From: Nitrincola lacisaponensis | Lineage (GTDB): Bacteria > Pseudomonadota > Gammaproteobacteria > Pseudomonadales > Balneatricaceae | Length of the DNA: 64,000 nt | Reading direction: 5' to 3' | Assembly (NCBI RefSeq): GCF_000691225.1 | Contig: NZ_JMSZ01000001.1 | Span: 62,001 to 126,000 of the forward strand | In this document: positions 32,232-42,301 of the stretch, piece after piece | How the letters are laid out: every line of letters starts with the position of its first letter | How positions within the stretch are numbered: position 1 is the first letter of the stretch | Notes under the pieces: generated by a model | Database searches by the model: none | Seen by the model: only the letters and a program-made list of their open reading frames with translations | Told to the model about the DNA's origin: nothing | Program-made: the position numbers and the translations under genes

Positions 32232-33836
32232 CTACGCCGTCAGATGACGCAGCAGGTTTTTATAATCTTCACTGATGTCGTTATTGCTTTCACGAAGCTC
32301 TTTAATTTTACGACATGCATGAAGAACCGTAGTATGGTCTCGACCACCAAACGCACTGCCGATTTCCGGCAAACTGTGATTGGTCAACTCTTTCGACAAG
32401 GACATAGCCACCTGGCGTGGTCGCGCCACGGAGCGGCTACGGCGCTTGGAAAGCAAGTCATTGATCTTGATTTTATAGTAATCTGCAACAACACGCTGAA
32501 TATTATCGATACTCACCTGCTTGTCCTGCAGGGCCAGCAGATCCTTCAACGACTCCTTGATAAAGGGCGTATTGATCTCACTGCCGGTGAAGTGAGCATT
32601 CGCTATCACTCGCTTCAGCGCTCCTTCTAACTCACGCACATTAGAACGAATCTTTTGTGCAAGAAAAAAGGCGGAATCATCCGGTAACCGAATACGCGCT
32701 TCTTCTGCTTTTTTCATCAAGATCGCCACACGTGTTTCCAGCTCAGGAGGCTCAATCGGCACCGTCAGTCCCCAACCGAAGCGGGACTTGAGACGCTCCT
32801 CCACACCGGAAATTTCCTTCGGATAACGATCACTGGTCAAAATCAGTTGCTGACCACCCTCTAACAGTGCGTTAAAGGTGTGGAAAAACTCTTCCTGCGA
32901 ACGCTCTTTACCGGCAAAGAACTGAATATCATCGATCAACAGCGCATCCACAGAACGATAATAGCGCTTAAAATCATTGATCGCATTGAGCTGCAACGCC
33001 TTTACCATGTCGGCAACAAAGCGTTCCGAGTGCAGGTAAACGATGCGGGCATTAGGGTTACGGCGCAACATTTCGCAACCGACGGCATGCATCAAGTGGG
33101 TTTTACCCAAACCGACGCCGCCATAAATAAACAAGGGGTTATAGCCACCACCCGGATTATCAGCTACCTGCTGTGCCGCAGCGAGTGCCAGCTGGTTTGA
33201 TTTACCCTGTACAAATGCCTGAAAGGTGAATGCCGGGTTAAGATTGGACTGGTGTTTAACACCGCCTTCAACATCAACTTTACGCGACTTGCGTCGACGC
33301 GGCTCTTCAATCACCAGCTCAGGCTGCACCTCTTGCAAGGGTAAAGCCGCCTGTGTCGGCGCCACGTCCGCCATCCGGTTTTCATTAAAGGAGGTCATCA
33401 ACGCAGCAGCAGAATCGGTATCACCAACAGCAGCTGTTTCCGGCTGATTAAACAGGATCTGCCGCACCGGCTCAGTAACCGGAGCAGCGGCAGGCGGCTC
33501 GGGCTCGGGTGCAGGTGGTGGGCTACTGCGAACAGGCATCGCCGAGTTACGCGCAGTTAAAAAACCACCACTGCCATTCGCTGCCATAGGCTTGCCAGCT
33601 ATATCGATGCTGACGTCTGCACTTAAATTGCCACTGACATTAATAAAGGTCTGACGAATATGTGCCAGGTACTTGTCCGTTACCCAGTCTTTTACAAAGC
33701 GGTTCGGCGCTGTCAGAACCAACAGCTCACCGGAACAGTCCGCCAGGCGCAACGGACGTATCCAGGTATTGAACTGTTGCGATGGGAACTCCTCCCTGAG
33801 ACCGGATAAACACCGCTCCCATAACGCTTCTGACAT
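32232..33836 (-). CDS. dnaA: Chromosomal replication initiator DnaA
   Basis: A 534-residue AAA+ initiator that opens oriC. Domain I covers about residues 1-85. A long proline-rich linker follows, longer than in E. coli and typical of Pseudomonas relatives. Domain III has Walker [10 protein letters not shown] near residue 240 and Walker B LLIDDIQF, and domain IV ends with the DnaA signature around [20 protein letters not shown] 33836 gives the family start [13 protein letters not shown]; the frame runs 23 codons further upstream into non-conserved sequence. Confidence 0.97.
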   Translation of the reverse strand: MSEALWERCLSGLREEFPSQQFNTWIRPLRLADCSGELLVLTAPNRFVKDWVTDKYLAHIRQTFINVSGNLSADVSIDIAGKPMAANGSGGFLTARNSAMPVRSSPPPAPEPEPPAAAPVTEPVRQILFNQPETAAVGDTDSAAALMTSFNENRMADVAPTQAALPLQEVQPELVIEEPRRRKSRKVDVEGGVKHQSNLNPAFTFQAFVQGKSNQLALAAAQQVADNPGGGYNPLFIYGGVGLGKTHLMHAVGCEMLRRNPNARIVYLHSERFVADMVKALQLNAINDFKRYYRSVDALLIDDIQFFAGKERSQEEFFHTFNALLEGGQQLILTSDRYPKEISGVEERLKSRFGWGLTVPIEPPELETRVAILMKKAEEARIRLPDDSAFFLAQKIRSNVRELEGALKRVIANAHFTGSEINTPFIKESLKDLLALQDKQVSIDNIQRVVADYYKIKINDLLSKRRSRSVARPRQVAMSLSKELTNHSLPEIGSAFGGRDHTTVLHACRKIKELRESNNDISEDYKNLLRHLTA

Positions 33837-34092
33837 GCAAAGGCCCCGATCCGGATAATGCGTTAGGTATAAAGAAAGACGATAACAACATTCTATCCTT
33901 TTCAAAAAGAGTTATCCACAACCCTGTCAGCGATCCACCCCTTGAATTGATCGGAAAAAAACCAGAAATCATTTGCATGCAAAACCGCCAGCCCCTATAA
34001 TTTCGCGTCTGATTTTTTACACACATCGTGGCTGCGTGGATTTTATTCCAGCGCGCCGCGCAGGCACTACATAACGTAAGCAGGACTGGGCA
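33837..34092. other. Short origin-like gap between dnaA and rpmH
   Basis: This 256-base gap is in the place where oriC lies in Pseudomonas-type chromosomes. It contains a perfect DnaA box TTATCCACA at 33912-33920 and a one-mismatch box TTTTACACA at 34015-34023, plus A/T-rich stretches (33885-33912 and 34009-34022). Promoters of dnaA and rpmH must also lie here. The number of boxes is low for a full oriC, so it may be only part of the origin or mainly the dnaA regulatory region. Confidence 0.5.
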
Positions 34093-34227
34093 ATGAAAAG
34101 AACATTTCAACCAAGCGTACTGAAACGCGCACGTACTCACGGTTTTCGTGCTCGCATGGCGACCAAAAACGGCCGTCAGGTACTGAACCGTCGTCGCGCC
34201 AAAGGTCGCAAAAGCCTGACTGTTTAA
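34093..34227 (+). CDS. rpmH: 50S ribosomal protein L34
   Basis: A 44-residue, highly basic ribosomal protein starting [20 protein letters not shown], a near-perfect match to bacterial L34. It is very small but unmistakable. It heads rpmH-rnpA-yidC and faces away from dnaA, the classical origin arrangement. The rnpA start follows 23 bases after its stop. Confidence 0.98.
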   Translation: MKRTFQPSVLKRARTHGFRARMATKNGRQVLNRRRAKGRKSLTV

Positions 34228-34250
34228 TCAGTCTCGCGGCTACCGACTGA

Positions 34251-34625
34251 ATGGCCGAATTCGGATACCCCCGGGCGTTACGACTGTTAACGCCTGGGGA
34301 CTTCAAAAGGGTATTCGACAGAGCCACTCTCAAGGTCTCTGACCCCTCTCTGTTGATACTTGCCCGTCAAAACGAACTTGGTCACCCCCGGCTGGGTTTT
34401 GTTATTTCCAAAAAAAACGTCCGTCGGGCTGTCAAACGTAGTCATATTCGACGTATCATTCGCGAATCTTTTCGTTTGCGTCAGCATCAGCTGCCGAATG
34501 TTGATATCATCATTCTCGCACGCAAAGGCCTGGACACGCTCGATAACCGGCAGATGCATGCCTTGATTGAGCGCAGTTGGTCACGGCTGGAACGAAAAGC
34601 TTCTAACGCCCAAAAAGACAATTGA
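34251..34625 (+). CDS. rnpA: Ribonuclease P protein component
   Basis: A 124-residue basic protein that assists the RNase P RNA in trimming tRNA 5' ends. The signature stretch is RAVKRSHIRRIIRESFR near residues 58-74. Only 12 bases separate it from yidC: the yidD gene that commonly lies between the two in gammaproteobacteria is missing here. Confidence 0.95.
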   Translation: MAEFGYPRALRLLTPGDFKRVFDRATLKVSDPSLLILARQNELGHPRLGFVISKKNVRRAVKRSHIRRIIRESFRLRQHQLPNVDIIILARKGLDTLDNRQMHALIERSWSRLERKASNAQKDN

Positions 34626-34637
34626 TGGTTTATCGCG

Positions 34638-36326
34638 ATGGATGTACAGCGAGTCATATTACTTTCCGCCCTGGCGCTGGTTACCTATTTGGTATTTCTC
34701 CAGTGGAACCAGGATTATAATCAGCCGACGGCCGCACCTCAGGTTGCCTTTGCTCCTGATGTGATCAATGGCAGCCCGGCTAATGGCGCTTCCGATCTTC
34801 CCACCGGTTCAGTCAGCAGTGACGATATTCCGGCAGCTGTCGATCCTTCAGCGCCTGCGGTTATCGAAACAGCTCAGACCAGTGCAGCTCAGGTACGTGT
34901 ACGTACCGATGTACTGGACCTGGTGATCGATACACGCGGTGGTGACATCATTTACGCAGCACTGCCACAGCACAAGGCCCGTCTGGGTTCAGACGATCCG
35001 TTTGTACTGCTGGAGCAGAACGCCATGCGCACCTATGTCGCGCAGAGCGGACTGGTCGGTCGCGATGGTCCCGATGCAAGCGCCGATGGCCGTCCGGTTT
35101 TCCGGGCCGATGCCAGTGAGTTCTCGTTGGATGATCAGGCAAACCTGGTGGTTGACCTGCACTACACCACCGACGCCGGCGTCGACATTATCAAGCGCTA
35201 TACCTTTGAGCGTGGCAGCTACCGTATTGGCGTCGACTATCTGATCGACAACCAGAGCGATGCACCTTTCCGTGCCACTCTGTTCGGCCAGCTGAAGCGT
35301 GATCGCAGTGAAGACCCCACCAGCTCAACATCGGTTGGTATGGCGTCTTATCTCGGTGCCATTTTCTCGACTGAAGACAACAAGTACCAGAAGGTCACGT
35401 TCCGCGATATGGACCGTGGCAACTTCGCTCAAACCAGCCTTGGTGGTTGGGCAGCCTTCAGTCAGCATTACTTTGTCTCAGCCTGGGTGCCTGATCCGAA
35501 TCAGACACACAACTTCCAGACACGTCGCGTAAACAATGAGTACATTGCCGGCTTCCTGTCGCCCGCTGTTGAAGTCGTACCCGGCAGCAGCACAGAAGTA
35601 AGTGCTCACCTGTTCGTCGGTCCCAAGGATCAGGAGCAACTCGAAGCCACTGCACCTAACCTGAAGCTGACCGTCGATTACGGCTGGCTCTGGTGGATTG
35701 CCTATCCGCTTTACTGGCTGCTGACCTTTATTCAGAGCTTTGTGGGCAACTGGGGTCTGGCGATTATCGGCATCACCATTGTTGTGAAAGCAGCACTGTT
35801 CCAGCTGAATGCCAAAGCCTTCCGCTCGATGGCGAAAATGCGCAAGTTCGGCCCCGAAATGATGCGCATGAAGGAACTCTACGGTGATGACCGTCAGAAG
35901 ATGTCCCAGGAGATGATGAAGCTCTACAAAAAAGAGAAGATCAATCCTCTGGGTGGCTGTCTGCCTATTCTGGCACAGATGCCGGTGTTCATCGCCCTGT
36001 ACTGGGTATTGATGGAGTCCGTCGAGCTGCGTCACGCACCTTTCTTCCTGTACATTCAGGACCTGTCGGTCATGGACCCTTACTTTGTCCTGCCGATCCT
36101 GATGGGTGTGACCATGTTCCTGCAGCAGAAGCTTAACCCGACTCCGCCCGATCCCATGCAGGCGAAGATCATGAAAATGTTGCCCATTATTTTCACGTTC
36201 TTCTTCCTCTGGTTCCCGGCCGGTCTGGTACTCTACTGGTTGGTCAACAACATTCTGTCGATCGCACAGCAGTGGTATATCACTCGCCAGATCGAGAATG
36301 AGGACAAGAAAAAAGAAGCCAGCTGA
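34638..36326 (+). CDS. yidC: Membrane protein insertase YidC
   Basis: A 562-residue inner-membrane insertase working alone or with SecYEG. An N-terminal membrane anchor (residues about 5-22) is followed by the large periplasmic domain, then the conserved core from about residue 345 with five membrane segments (GGCLPILAQMPVFIALYWVL near residue 437 is typical). It is the last gene before a terminator. Confidence 0.96.
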   Translation: MDVQRVILLSALALVTYLVFLQWNQDYNQPTAAPQVAFAPDVINGSPANGASDLPTGSVSSDDIPAAVDPSAPAVIETAQTSAAQVRVRTDVLDLVIDTRGGDIIYAALPQHKARLGSDDPFVLLEQNAMRTYVAQSGLVGRDGPDASADGRPVFRADASEFSLDDQANLVVDLHYTTDAGVDIIKRYTFERGSYRIGVDYLIDNQSDAPFRATLFGQLKRDRSEDPTSSTSVGMASYLGAIFSTEDNKYQKVTFRDMDRGNFAQTSLGGWAAFSQHYFVSAWVPDPNQTHNFQTRRVNNEYIAGFLSPAVEVVPGSSTEVSAHLFVGPKDQEQLEATAPNLKLTVDYGWLWWIAYPLYWLLTFIQSFVGNWGLAIIGITIVVKAALFQLNAKAFRSMAKMRKFGPEMMRMKELYGDDRQKMSQEMMKLYKKEKINPLGGCLPILAQMPVFIALYWVLMESVELRHAPFFLYIQDLSVMDPYFVLPILMGVTMFLQQKLNPTPPDPMQAKIMKMLPIIFTFFFLWFPAGLVLYWLVNNILSIAQQWYITRQIENEDKKKEAS

Positions 36327-36341
36327 ACAGCTGGTAACCCG

Positions 36342-36369
36342 AAAAAAGGCTCCTGATGGAGTCTTTTTT
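36342..36369 (+). terminator. Intrinsic terminator after yidC
   Basis: AAAAAAGGCTCC pairs with GGAGTCTTTTTT across the loop TGAT, followed by the T tract. It starts 15 bases after the yidC stop and separates it from mnmE, whose ribosome-binding site (AAGGAG) follows about 26 bases later. It allows mnmE to be controlled separately or by read-through. Confidence 0.85.
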
Positions 36370-36406
36370 GTTCCTGAAACCGAATCACAACGCCAAGGAG
36401 CGATCC

Positions 36407-37774
36407 ATGTCCAACTCAGCACACGACACCATTGCAGCCCAGGCAACGGCCCCGGGTCGTGGCGGGGTAGGCATTATTCGCGTTTCCGGCCCGCAAGCGC
36501 TACACATTGCCGAACAGGTGATCGGACATACCCCCAAGCCACGCTATGCGCACTATGGCGATTTTCATGCAGCTGAAGGACAGGTTATCGATCAGGGGAT
36601 AGCTCTGTTCTTTCCGGGCCCACATTCCTTTACCGGAGAGGATGTCCTCGAACTCCAGGCACATGGCGGACCTGTGGTTATGGACTTCATTCTGCAGCGC
36701 GTCATCACACTGGGGGCACGACCCGCACGCCCCGGTGAGTTCTCCGAGCGCGCATTCCTGAATGACAAACTCGATCTGGCCCAGGCTGAAGCCATTGCCG
36801 ATCTGATCAACAGCACTTCCGAGCAGGCTGCACGCTGCGCTCTGCGCTCGCTTCAGGGTGCCTTCTCAGCACGCATCCAGGCGCTGCTGGAACGGCTGAT
36901 ACAGCTACGTATCTATGTTGAAGCGGCTATCGATTTCCCCGAAGAAGAGATCGATTTTCTCGCCGATGGCAAAGTACGCGACGATCTGCTGCAGATCATC
37001 ACCGATCTGGAAGCGGTTCAGCAGGAAGCACACCAGGGCAGCCTGATGCGAGAGGGCATGCAGGTCGTCATCGCCGGAAAACCCAATGCAGGCAAATCCA
37101 GCCTGCTGAATGCATTGGCCGGACGGGAAACCGCTATTGTGACCGATATTGCCGGTACCACACGCGATGTACTCAGAGAGCATATACACCTGGACGGCAT
37201 GCCGCTGCATATCATCGATACCGCAGGGTTGCGTGATGCCCCGGATCAGGTCGAGCGTATTGGTATCGACCGGGCCTGGCAGGAGATACATAAGGCTGAC
37301 CGTATCCTGATGGTGGTGGACAGCAGCGAAACCAGCGCTCAGAGCCCCGAACAGATCTGGCCAGAGTTTGTCGCACAACTGGCTGACGCCAGCAAAATCA
37401 CCGTCATCCGTAACAAGATCGACCTGCAAGCAGAAAAACCCACACTGCAACAGCAGGGTGAGTACTCACTTATATCGCTGTCTGCAAAGCACGGGCAGGG
37501 GGTTGAACTGCTACGCGAACACCTCAAGGCCTGTATCGGTTTCAGTAACACCACCGAAGGTGGTTTTATGGCCCGTCGTCGTCACCTGGATGCACTGCAA
37601 CGCTGCCACCAGCAGCTGGATGCTGGCCTGGCGCAGCTGGATGGCTTCAGTGCCGGCGAGCTGCTTGCAGAAGACCTGCGCATGGCCCAGCAAAGCCTGG
37701 GAGAGATCACAGGAGAATTTACCCCTGATGACTTGCTGGGCAGGATTTTTTCGAGTTTTTGTATCGGGAAGTAA
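36407..37774 (+). CDS. mnmE: tRNA modification GTPase MnmE
   Basis: A 455-residue GTPase which with MnmG makes the cmnm5U34 wobble modification. The N-terminal THF-binding domain ([20 protein letters not shown] region) is followed by the G domain: GKPNAGKSS near residue 223, then DTAGLRD. The C-terminus ends in FCIGK, with the catalytic cysteine. ATG 36407 follows AAGGAG; the frame extends 17 codons upstream into the terminator. The partner mnmG and parAB, often downstream, are not here; folD converges instead. Confidence 0.96.
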   Translation: MSNSAHDTIAAQATAPGRGGVGIIRVSGPQALHIAEQVIGHTPKPRYAHYGDFHAAEGQVIDQGIALFFPGPHSFTGEDVLELQAHGGPVVMDFILQRVITLGARPARPGEFSERAFLNDKLDLAQAEAIADLINSTSEQAARCALRSLQGAFSARIQALLERLIQLRIYVEAAIDFPEEEIDFLADGKVRDDLLQIITDLEAVQQEAHQGSLMREGMQVVIAGKPNAGKSSLLNALAGRETAIVTDIAGTTRDVLREHIHLDGMPLHIIDTAGLRDAPDQVERIGIDRAWQEIHKADRILMVVDSSETSAQSPEQIWPEFVAQLADASKITVIRNKIDLQAEKPTLQQQGEYSLISLSAKHGQGVELLREHLKACIGFSNTTEGGFMARRRHLDALQRCHQQLDAGLAQLDGFSAGELLAEDLRMAQQSLGEITGEFTPDDLLGRIFSSFCIGK

Positions 37775-37787
37775 AGCATCTAGCACC

Positions 37788-38675
37788 TCACCCCAACTGC
37801 ATCCGCGCCGCTGTCAGAGTATTTTGCATCAACATGGCAATGGTCATCGGACCCACACCACCCGGTACCGGCGTGATTGCTGCGGCCTGGTCATAGACGT
37901 CATCATAATCGACATCACCCACCAGACGGGTCCCCGTGTCAGCCTGGATGCGGTTAATCCCGACATCAATCACCACGGCTCCGGGTTTAATCCAGTCACG
38001 CTTGATCATCTGGGGACGACCAACCGCCGCGACCAGAATATCGGCATCCCGGCACAGGCGTTCAATATCACGGGAACGGGAATGTACCAGCGTCACACTG
38101 CAGTCGGCTTGCAACAGCAGGGCAGCCATCGGCTTACCGACGATATTGGAACGCCCCACAACCACGGCATGCAAACCACTCAGCTCACCGCAGGTCTGCC
38201 GCAGCAGGCGCATACAGCCCGCCGGAGTACAGGGTGTCAGTACCTCACGCCCCTGGCTCAGTCCACCAACATTCTGGCTGTGAAAGCCATCAACATCCTT
38301 CAGCGGATCTATGGCTTCCAGCACCCGGTTTTCATCAATGGCGGCAGGGAGGGGCAGCTGTACCAGTATGCCGTTCACCTGAGGGTCCTGATTCAGTGTC
38401 TCGATCAGGGCCAGCAGGCTGGATTCATCGGTATCAGCAGGCAAGCGATGCTCAATCGAGCGAATACCCACCTCAGCGGCTCTGAGTACCTTGTTGCGCA
38501 CATACACCTGACTGGCCGGGTCTTCTCCTACCAGCACGACGGCCAGGCCGGGCTGAATACCCTGTTGCTGCAGCTGCTGGACAGCCTCAGACACTTCGGC
38601 CAACACCTGGGATGAGACCTGTTTACCATCGATACGCTTCGCCAGCCGGTCTGGCTGTACTGCCTGAGTATTCAT
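37788..38675 (-). CDS. folD: Bifunctional methylene-THF dehydrogenase/cyclohydrolase
   Basis: A 295-residue enzyme that interconverts 5,10-methylene-THF, methenyl-THF and 10-formyl-THF. Landmarks are YVRNKVLRA with the catalytic lysine, QLPLPAAID near residue 107, [16 protein letters not shown] near residue 174 and the C-terminal [15 protein letters not shown]. It overlaps purU by 4 bases. Its place beside tmm-tdm-dmm suggests it oxidises C1 units made from methylamines, besides its normal role in folate metabolism. Confidence 0.96.
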   Translation of the reverse strand: MNTQAVQPDRLAKRIDGKQVSSQVLAEVSEAVQQLQQQGIQPGLAVVLVGEDPASQVYVRNKVLRAAEVGIRSIEHRLPADTDESSLLALIETLNQDPQVNGILVQLPLPAAIDENRVLEAIDPLKDVDGFHSQNVGGLSQGREVLTPCTPAGCMRLLRQTCGELSGLHAVVVGRSNIVGKPMAALLLQADCSVTLVHSRSRDIERLCRDADILVAAVGRPQMIKRDWIKPGAVVIDVGINRIQADTGTRLVGDVDYDDVYDQAAAITPVPGGVGPMTIAMLMQNTLTAARMQLG

Positions 38676-39538
38676 CGGAAGATCACCGTTTTGTCCTGAT
38701 TCAAAAATACGCGATGCTGAAGGTGGTATTTTACCGCTTTTGACAGGGCAACTGTTTCGGTATCACGACCTATATTCACTAAATCTCCCGGTTTATAGCC
38801 ATGATCGACGCGCTGAACCTCCTGTTCGATGATCGGCCCCTCATCCAGATCGGAAGTCACATAGTGTGCTGTGGCACCGATCAGCTTCACACCGCGGTCA
38901 AAAGCCTGATGATAGGGTTTCGCGCCTTTGAAGCCGGGCAGGAAGGAGTGATGAATATTGATCGCACGACCCGCCAGTTGCTGACACAGTTCATCAGAGA
39001 GAATCTGCATATAACGCGCCAGAACCACCAGTTCAGTACCTGTTTCTTCAACAATACGCATCAGCTCCTGCTCCTGCTGGCGTTTGTTTTCCTTGGTCAC
39101 TGGCAGGTAGATAAAACGTATGCCTTCACGTTCCGCCATGGGCCGCAGGTCCAGGTGGTTGGACACAATCGCAGTAATCTGCATGTCCATTTCACCCTTG
39201 TGATGGCGATACAGCAGGTCTGCCAGACAATGATCAAACTTGCTGACCATCAGCAACACACGCATCGGGCGATCACTGCTGTGCAGTTCCCAGGTCATGT
39301 CAAAACGACTGGCAACACTGTCGAAACCTGCCTCGATAGTGCGGATATCACCCTTGTGGCCCTCGTTGAAGCGGAACACTGCGCGCATGAAAAAGCGACC
39401 ACTGAACTCATCATCGAACTGTGACATCTCACTGATGTAACAGCTGTTTTCAGACAAGTAAGATGACACAGCCGCAACGATTCCGGAGGTTGCCGGGCAG
39501 CTGACTTTCAGGATAAAGTGATGCGTATCGTGTTGCAT
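38672..39538 (-). CDS. purU: Formyltetrahydrofolate deformylase
   Basis: A 288-residue enzyme that hydrolyses 10-formyl-THF to formate and THF. An N-terminal ACT domain (about residues 8-80) precedes a formyltransferase-type catalytic domain with [21 protein letters not shown] shortened here to its core [14 protein letters not shown] near residue 224. ATG 39538 follows GAGAGGA; an upstream start is less likely. With FolD downstream it forms a unit that releases formate from methylene-THF and frees THF, a route used in methylated-amine catabolism. Confidence 0.95.
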   Translation of the reverse strand: MQHDTHHFILKVSCPATSGIVAAVSSYLSENSCYISEMSQFDDEFSGRFFMRAVFRFNEGHKGDIRTIEAGFDSVASRFDMTWELHSSDRPMRVLLMVSKFDHCLADLLYRHHKGEMDMQITAIVSNHLDLRPMAEREGIRFIYLPVTKENKRQQEQELMRIVEETGTELVVLARYMQILSDELCQQLAGRAINIHHSFLPGFKGAKPYHQAFDRGVKLIGATAHYVTSDLDEGPIIEQEVQRVDHGYKPGDLVNIGRDTETVALSKAVKYHLQHRVFLNQDKTVIFR

Positions 39539-39646
39539 GTTGAGTCCTCTCTGGATTCGGGATAGATGTGCAAGCCTATCCATTCAGTTAAACAAAAATA
39601 TTTCCTATTGGGAATAATAATTTCTTAAAAATTTATTTCAGGTGCA

Positions 39647-39676
39647 AAAAACCTGCCTCGGGTCCGAACCCGAGGC
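39647..39676 (-). terminator. Intrinsic terminator of the PAS/response-regulator operon
   Basis: On the minus strand, GCCTCGGG and CCCGAGGC form a perfect 8-base stem around a six-base loop (39655-39676), followed by AGG and six T residues (39652-39647). It starts 13 bases after the PAS gene stop. It separates that operon from the purU promoter region. Confidence 0.85.
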
Positions 39677-39689
39677 GCTGATGCGACCT

Positions 39690-40508
39690 TCAGGAAATCA
39701 GTAAATCGGTACCCGGTGATGCGGCCAGGATAACGCCCTCTATCCCCAGCACATCGCCATGATCAGAATATATCCCGCTGCCTCGCTCATGCACCTGACA
39801 GACCTGTCCCGACGCCGTGATCAAGCGGTAACTCAGACAGATCACCACAGCCTGATCCTGAAGCCCTTGCTGCACCTCGGACCAGACGCGCTCGCGATCC
39901 TCCGGATGAATCAGGCTGTTAAAGGTCACCTCGCAGCTATTGGTCAGTTGCTCAGGCTGGTATCCGGTCAGGGCATGGCAGCCAGCGCTGACATACTCCA
40001 TGGTCCAATGGCGGTTGTTACGGCAGCGATACACCATGGCCGGCAAACCATCCAGCAGGTTGCTGAGGCTGCGATGACTGGCAGCCAGCGCTTGCTGAGC
40101 CTGTACTTGCTGGGTGGCATCCACAAGGCTGACAATAAATCCCCGGCTGTCCCGACGCAGACGCACTTCTACCCAGCGCCGCTCTCCACTGGGGGTCAGA
40201 AAGCGCAATTGTAACTGCTCCCAGGCACCCAGCGAGGCTTTACTCAGACGCATCAGCGTTTGCCTCCACAGCGGCTGGTCCTCGGGGTGTAAATAGTTGG
40301 CCTGTGCACGATGCAGGCAGGCATGCGCCGGATAACCAGTCAGCTCTTCCCAGCCCTGATTCAATTGTTGAATCGCGCCCTGTGGATCCAGTCGGGCCAG
40401 CGCCAACGGCAAGCTCTCAAATTCAGGATGCGGAGACTGACGGATACCCTGCCAGAATGCCAGGCACCAGCTGCTGAATCGATTCTGTGACGGCCACAGC
40501 GCCTTCAT
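39690..40508 (-). CDS. PAS-domain sensory protein, third gene of a two-component operon
   Basis: A 272-residue cytosolic protein made of two PAS folds, about residues 30-140 (LARLDPQGAIQQLNQGWEELTGYP) and 145-268 (MEYVSAGCHALTGYQPEQL). There is no kinase, cyclase or EAL domain, so it should act by protein contact. It overlaps the response regulator stop by 4 bases. It may give the adjacent kinase a second input; the ligand is unknown. Confidence 0.85.
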   Translation of the reverse strand: MKALWPSQNRFSSWCLAFWQGIRQSPHPEFESLPLALARLDPQGAIQQLNQGWEELTGYPAHACLHRAQANYLHPEDQPLWRQTLMRLSKASLGAWEQLQLRFLTPSGERRWVEVRLRRDSRGFIVSLVDATQQVQAQQALAASHRSLSNLLDGLPAMVYRCRNNRHWTMEYVSAGCHALTGYQPEQLTNSCEVTFNSLIHPEDRERVWSEVQQGLQDQAVVICLSYRLITASGQVCQVHERGSGIYSDHGDVLGIEGVILAASPGTDLLIS

Positions 40509-41170
40509 TCCGACCTCCTGAGCGATGCTTGCATCGCCTGTAAAAAACCACCCCGGTGTGCCCAGGCCGCCAGTTCAAGGCGGGAGTGCAGATTCAATTT
40601 GGTCAACAGGTGTTTGACATGTATCTTCACCGTGCCATCACTGATGCCCAACTCACGGGCAATCAACTTGTTACTTAGACCATCCGCAATCAGCAACAGG
40701 GTTTGCTGCTCCCGCTCTGTCAGTTCAACAGGTAACACCACAGCAGGCTCAGGTGTTACCGGCTTATCCATACTTTCAAGCATGCGCGGATCGAGGGTGA
40801 TGCTGCCTTTATGGCAGCCGCGCAGTTGGGCAACCAACTGCTCCGGTTCCGCGTGTTTCAAGACATAGCCATCGGCTCCGGCGGCCAACGCCTGACGTAA
40901 ATCGGCCTGATCCTCGGAAGCCGTCAGGATAATCACCAGACTGTCCGGCAGTTTCTCCTTGCAGCGCATCAACCCGGCACTACCGTCTATGCCCGGCAGG
41001 TGCCAGTCCAGCAGCACTATGTCGGGAGGATTGTCCTGCACCAGCTGCAAGCCCTGCTCAACGGATGCGGCTGTTCCGAGTACGTCAAACTCCGGCACAG
41101 CCCCCAGTAACTCCGCCAGCCCCTGACGCAACAGCGCATGATCATCGACCAACAATAACCGCAATGCCAT
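40505..41170 (-). CDS. NarL-type response regulator
   Basis: A 221-residue regulator with a receiver domain (acidic pair DD near residue 9, phospho-acceptor aspartate in VLLDWHLPG, lysine in YVLKHAEP) and a LuxR/NarL helix-turn-helix at about residues 150-210 (ELTEREQQTLLLIADGLSNK). It follows the histidine kinase with no gap and is surely its partner. It lies divergent from tmm, with about 340 bases between the kinase and tmm, so the methylamine genes are the prime candidate target. Confidence 0.93.
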   Translation of the reverse strand: MALRLLLVDDHALLRQGLAELLGAVPEFDVLGTAASVEQGLQLVQDNPPDIVLLDWHLPGIDGSAGLMRCKEKLPDSLVIILTASEDQADLRQALAAGADGYVLKHAEPEQLVAQLRGCHKGSITLDPRMLESMDKPVTPEPAVVLPVELTEREQQTLLLIADGLSNKLIARELGISDGTVKIHVKHLLTKLNLHSRLELAAWAHRGGFLQAMQASLRRSE

Positions 41171-42301
41171 TCAGTGCTCACTCCAGATCAAACGTACCCG
41201 GGTTCCCTGCGGGGTACGTGTGGTAATGCTCAGTTCGGCGGCAATACTGCGCGCACGCTCCTGCATCACCTGCAAACCGTAATGTCCACTGACCGCCTCA
41301 GTCTGGGGCAAGCCGACACCATCATCCTCAATACACACTTCCACCCGGTGATCCGGCAGGCAGCACAAACGAACCAGTACATGCTGTGCATGGGAGTGGC
41401 GCACCACATTCGCCAGAGCTTCACGGATAATATGCAAAACCTGTAGCTCTGTTTCCGCCCCCATACACTGCTCAGGAACCCGGTTATCCAGTTCAAACAC
41501 ACAACTGCTGCGCCGTGAAAACTCATCGACCGATACCCGGATCGCTTCGTTCAGACTGCGGCCATCCATGGTCAACCGTGACCAGGAGATCAATTCACGG
41601 ACCCGACGATTGGCCCGCTGAACATTGCACTTGAGGTCCTGCAACATCAATGCAGCCTCTCCCGGTCGCTGCGGGTTATCCAGTACGGCCGCCATACGAC
41701 TGACACGGATCTGTAGATAGCTGAGTTCCTGGGCAACGGAATCGTGCAGTTCCCGCGACAGTACCGCACGCTCGGCGGCCAGATCCCGACGCCGTTGCTG
41801 GCGTTCATTCAGCACCAGTGCCAGTGTTTCGCTCAACACCTGCGCCACCTCACGCAACTGGCGCTGCTGGTGTGGACGAGGAGGGCGGGGAAACTCCAGC
41901 ATTAAAATACCCACGCTGCCATGCCCATCCTGAACACCACACACCACCCGGTGCCTGCCAACCCGTAAACACTGAATACAGGTGTTCAACTGTCCGACTG
42001 CCGGGCAACGCTCTGCTGCAGCCACCCAGGGACAACTTTGATGGCGACTGCACAACCCTTCGCGTCCAACCTTATGCAACCCTGTCGGGGTATGCAGAAT
42101 CAGGGTTGCCCCACTGGATAACAGCTGCAACTCCAGACGTTGTAACCAGTCACGCAACGCCTCATCCAGATCAGGTTGCCGCAACAGAACCAAAGGCAGT
42201 TCAACAAGCCACTGGTGTTGCGCCGGTTTCTCGGCTGTACGGCTCCAACCCACCCAGCGCCACAGTTGCATACCGCTTTTTGCAAGCATTTGAAGTGGCA
42301 T
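41171..42301 (-). CDS. Cytosolic NarX/NreB-like histidine kinase with a cysteine cluster
   Basis: A 376-residue HisKA_3-type kinase. The phospho-acceptor is H186 in SRELHDSVAQEL, and the ATPase part has REALANVVRHSHA, EDDGVGL and HYGLQVMQERA. No membrane segment is visible. Residues about 30-140 look like a GAF-type sensor with six cysteines at 84, 90, 99, 108, 111 and 121, reminiscent of the NarX/NarQ central cysteine module or an Fe-S or haem site. ATG 42301 follows GAGG; a GTG six bases upstream is the alternative. It probably senses redox, oxygen or a methylated amine. Confidence 0.9.
   Translation of the reverse strand: MPLQMLAKSGMQLWRWVGWSRTAEKPAQHQWLVELPLVLLRQPDLDEALRDWLQRLELQLLSSGATLILHTPTGLHKVGREGLCSRHQSCPWVAAAERCPAVGQLNTCIQCLRVGRHRVVCGVQDGHGSVGILMLEFPRPPRPHQQRQLREVAQVLSETLALVLNERQQRRRDLAAERAVLSRELHDSVAQELSYLQIRVSRMAAVLDNPQRPGEAALMLQDLKCNVQRANRRVRELISWSRLTMDGRSLNEAIRVSVDEFSRRSSCVFELDNRVPEQCMGAETELQVLHIIREALANVVRHSHAQHVLVRLCCLPDHRVEVCIEDDGVGLPQTEAVSGHYGLQVMQERARSIAAELSITTRTPQGTRVRLIWSEH

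Noticed and set aside
35478-36446. Minus-strand frame opposite yidC
   Set aside because: Rich in His and Gln as expected from antisense reading of a membrane protein gene; yidC is certain.
37368-38615. Plus-strand frame across mnmE and folD
   Set aside because: Spans the end of one true gene and the antisense of another; no motifs.
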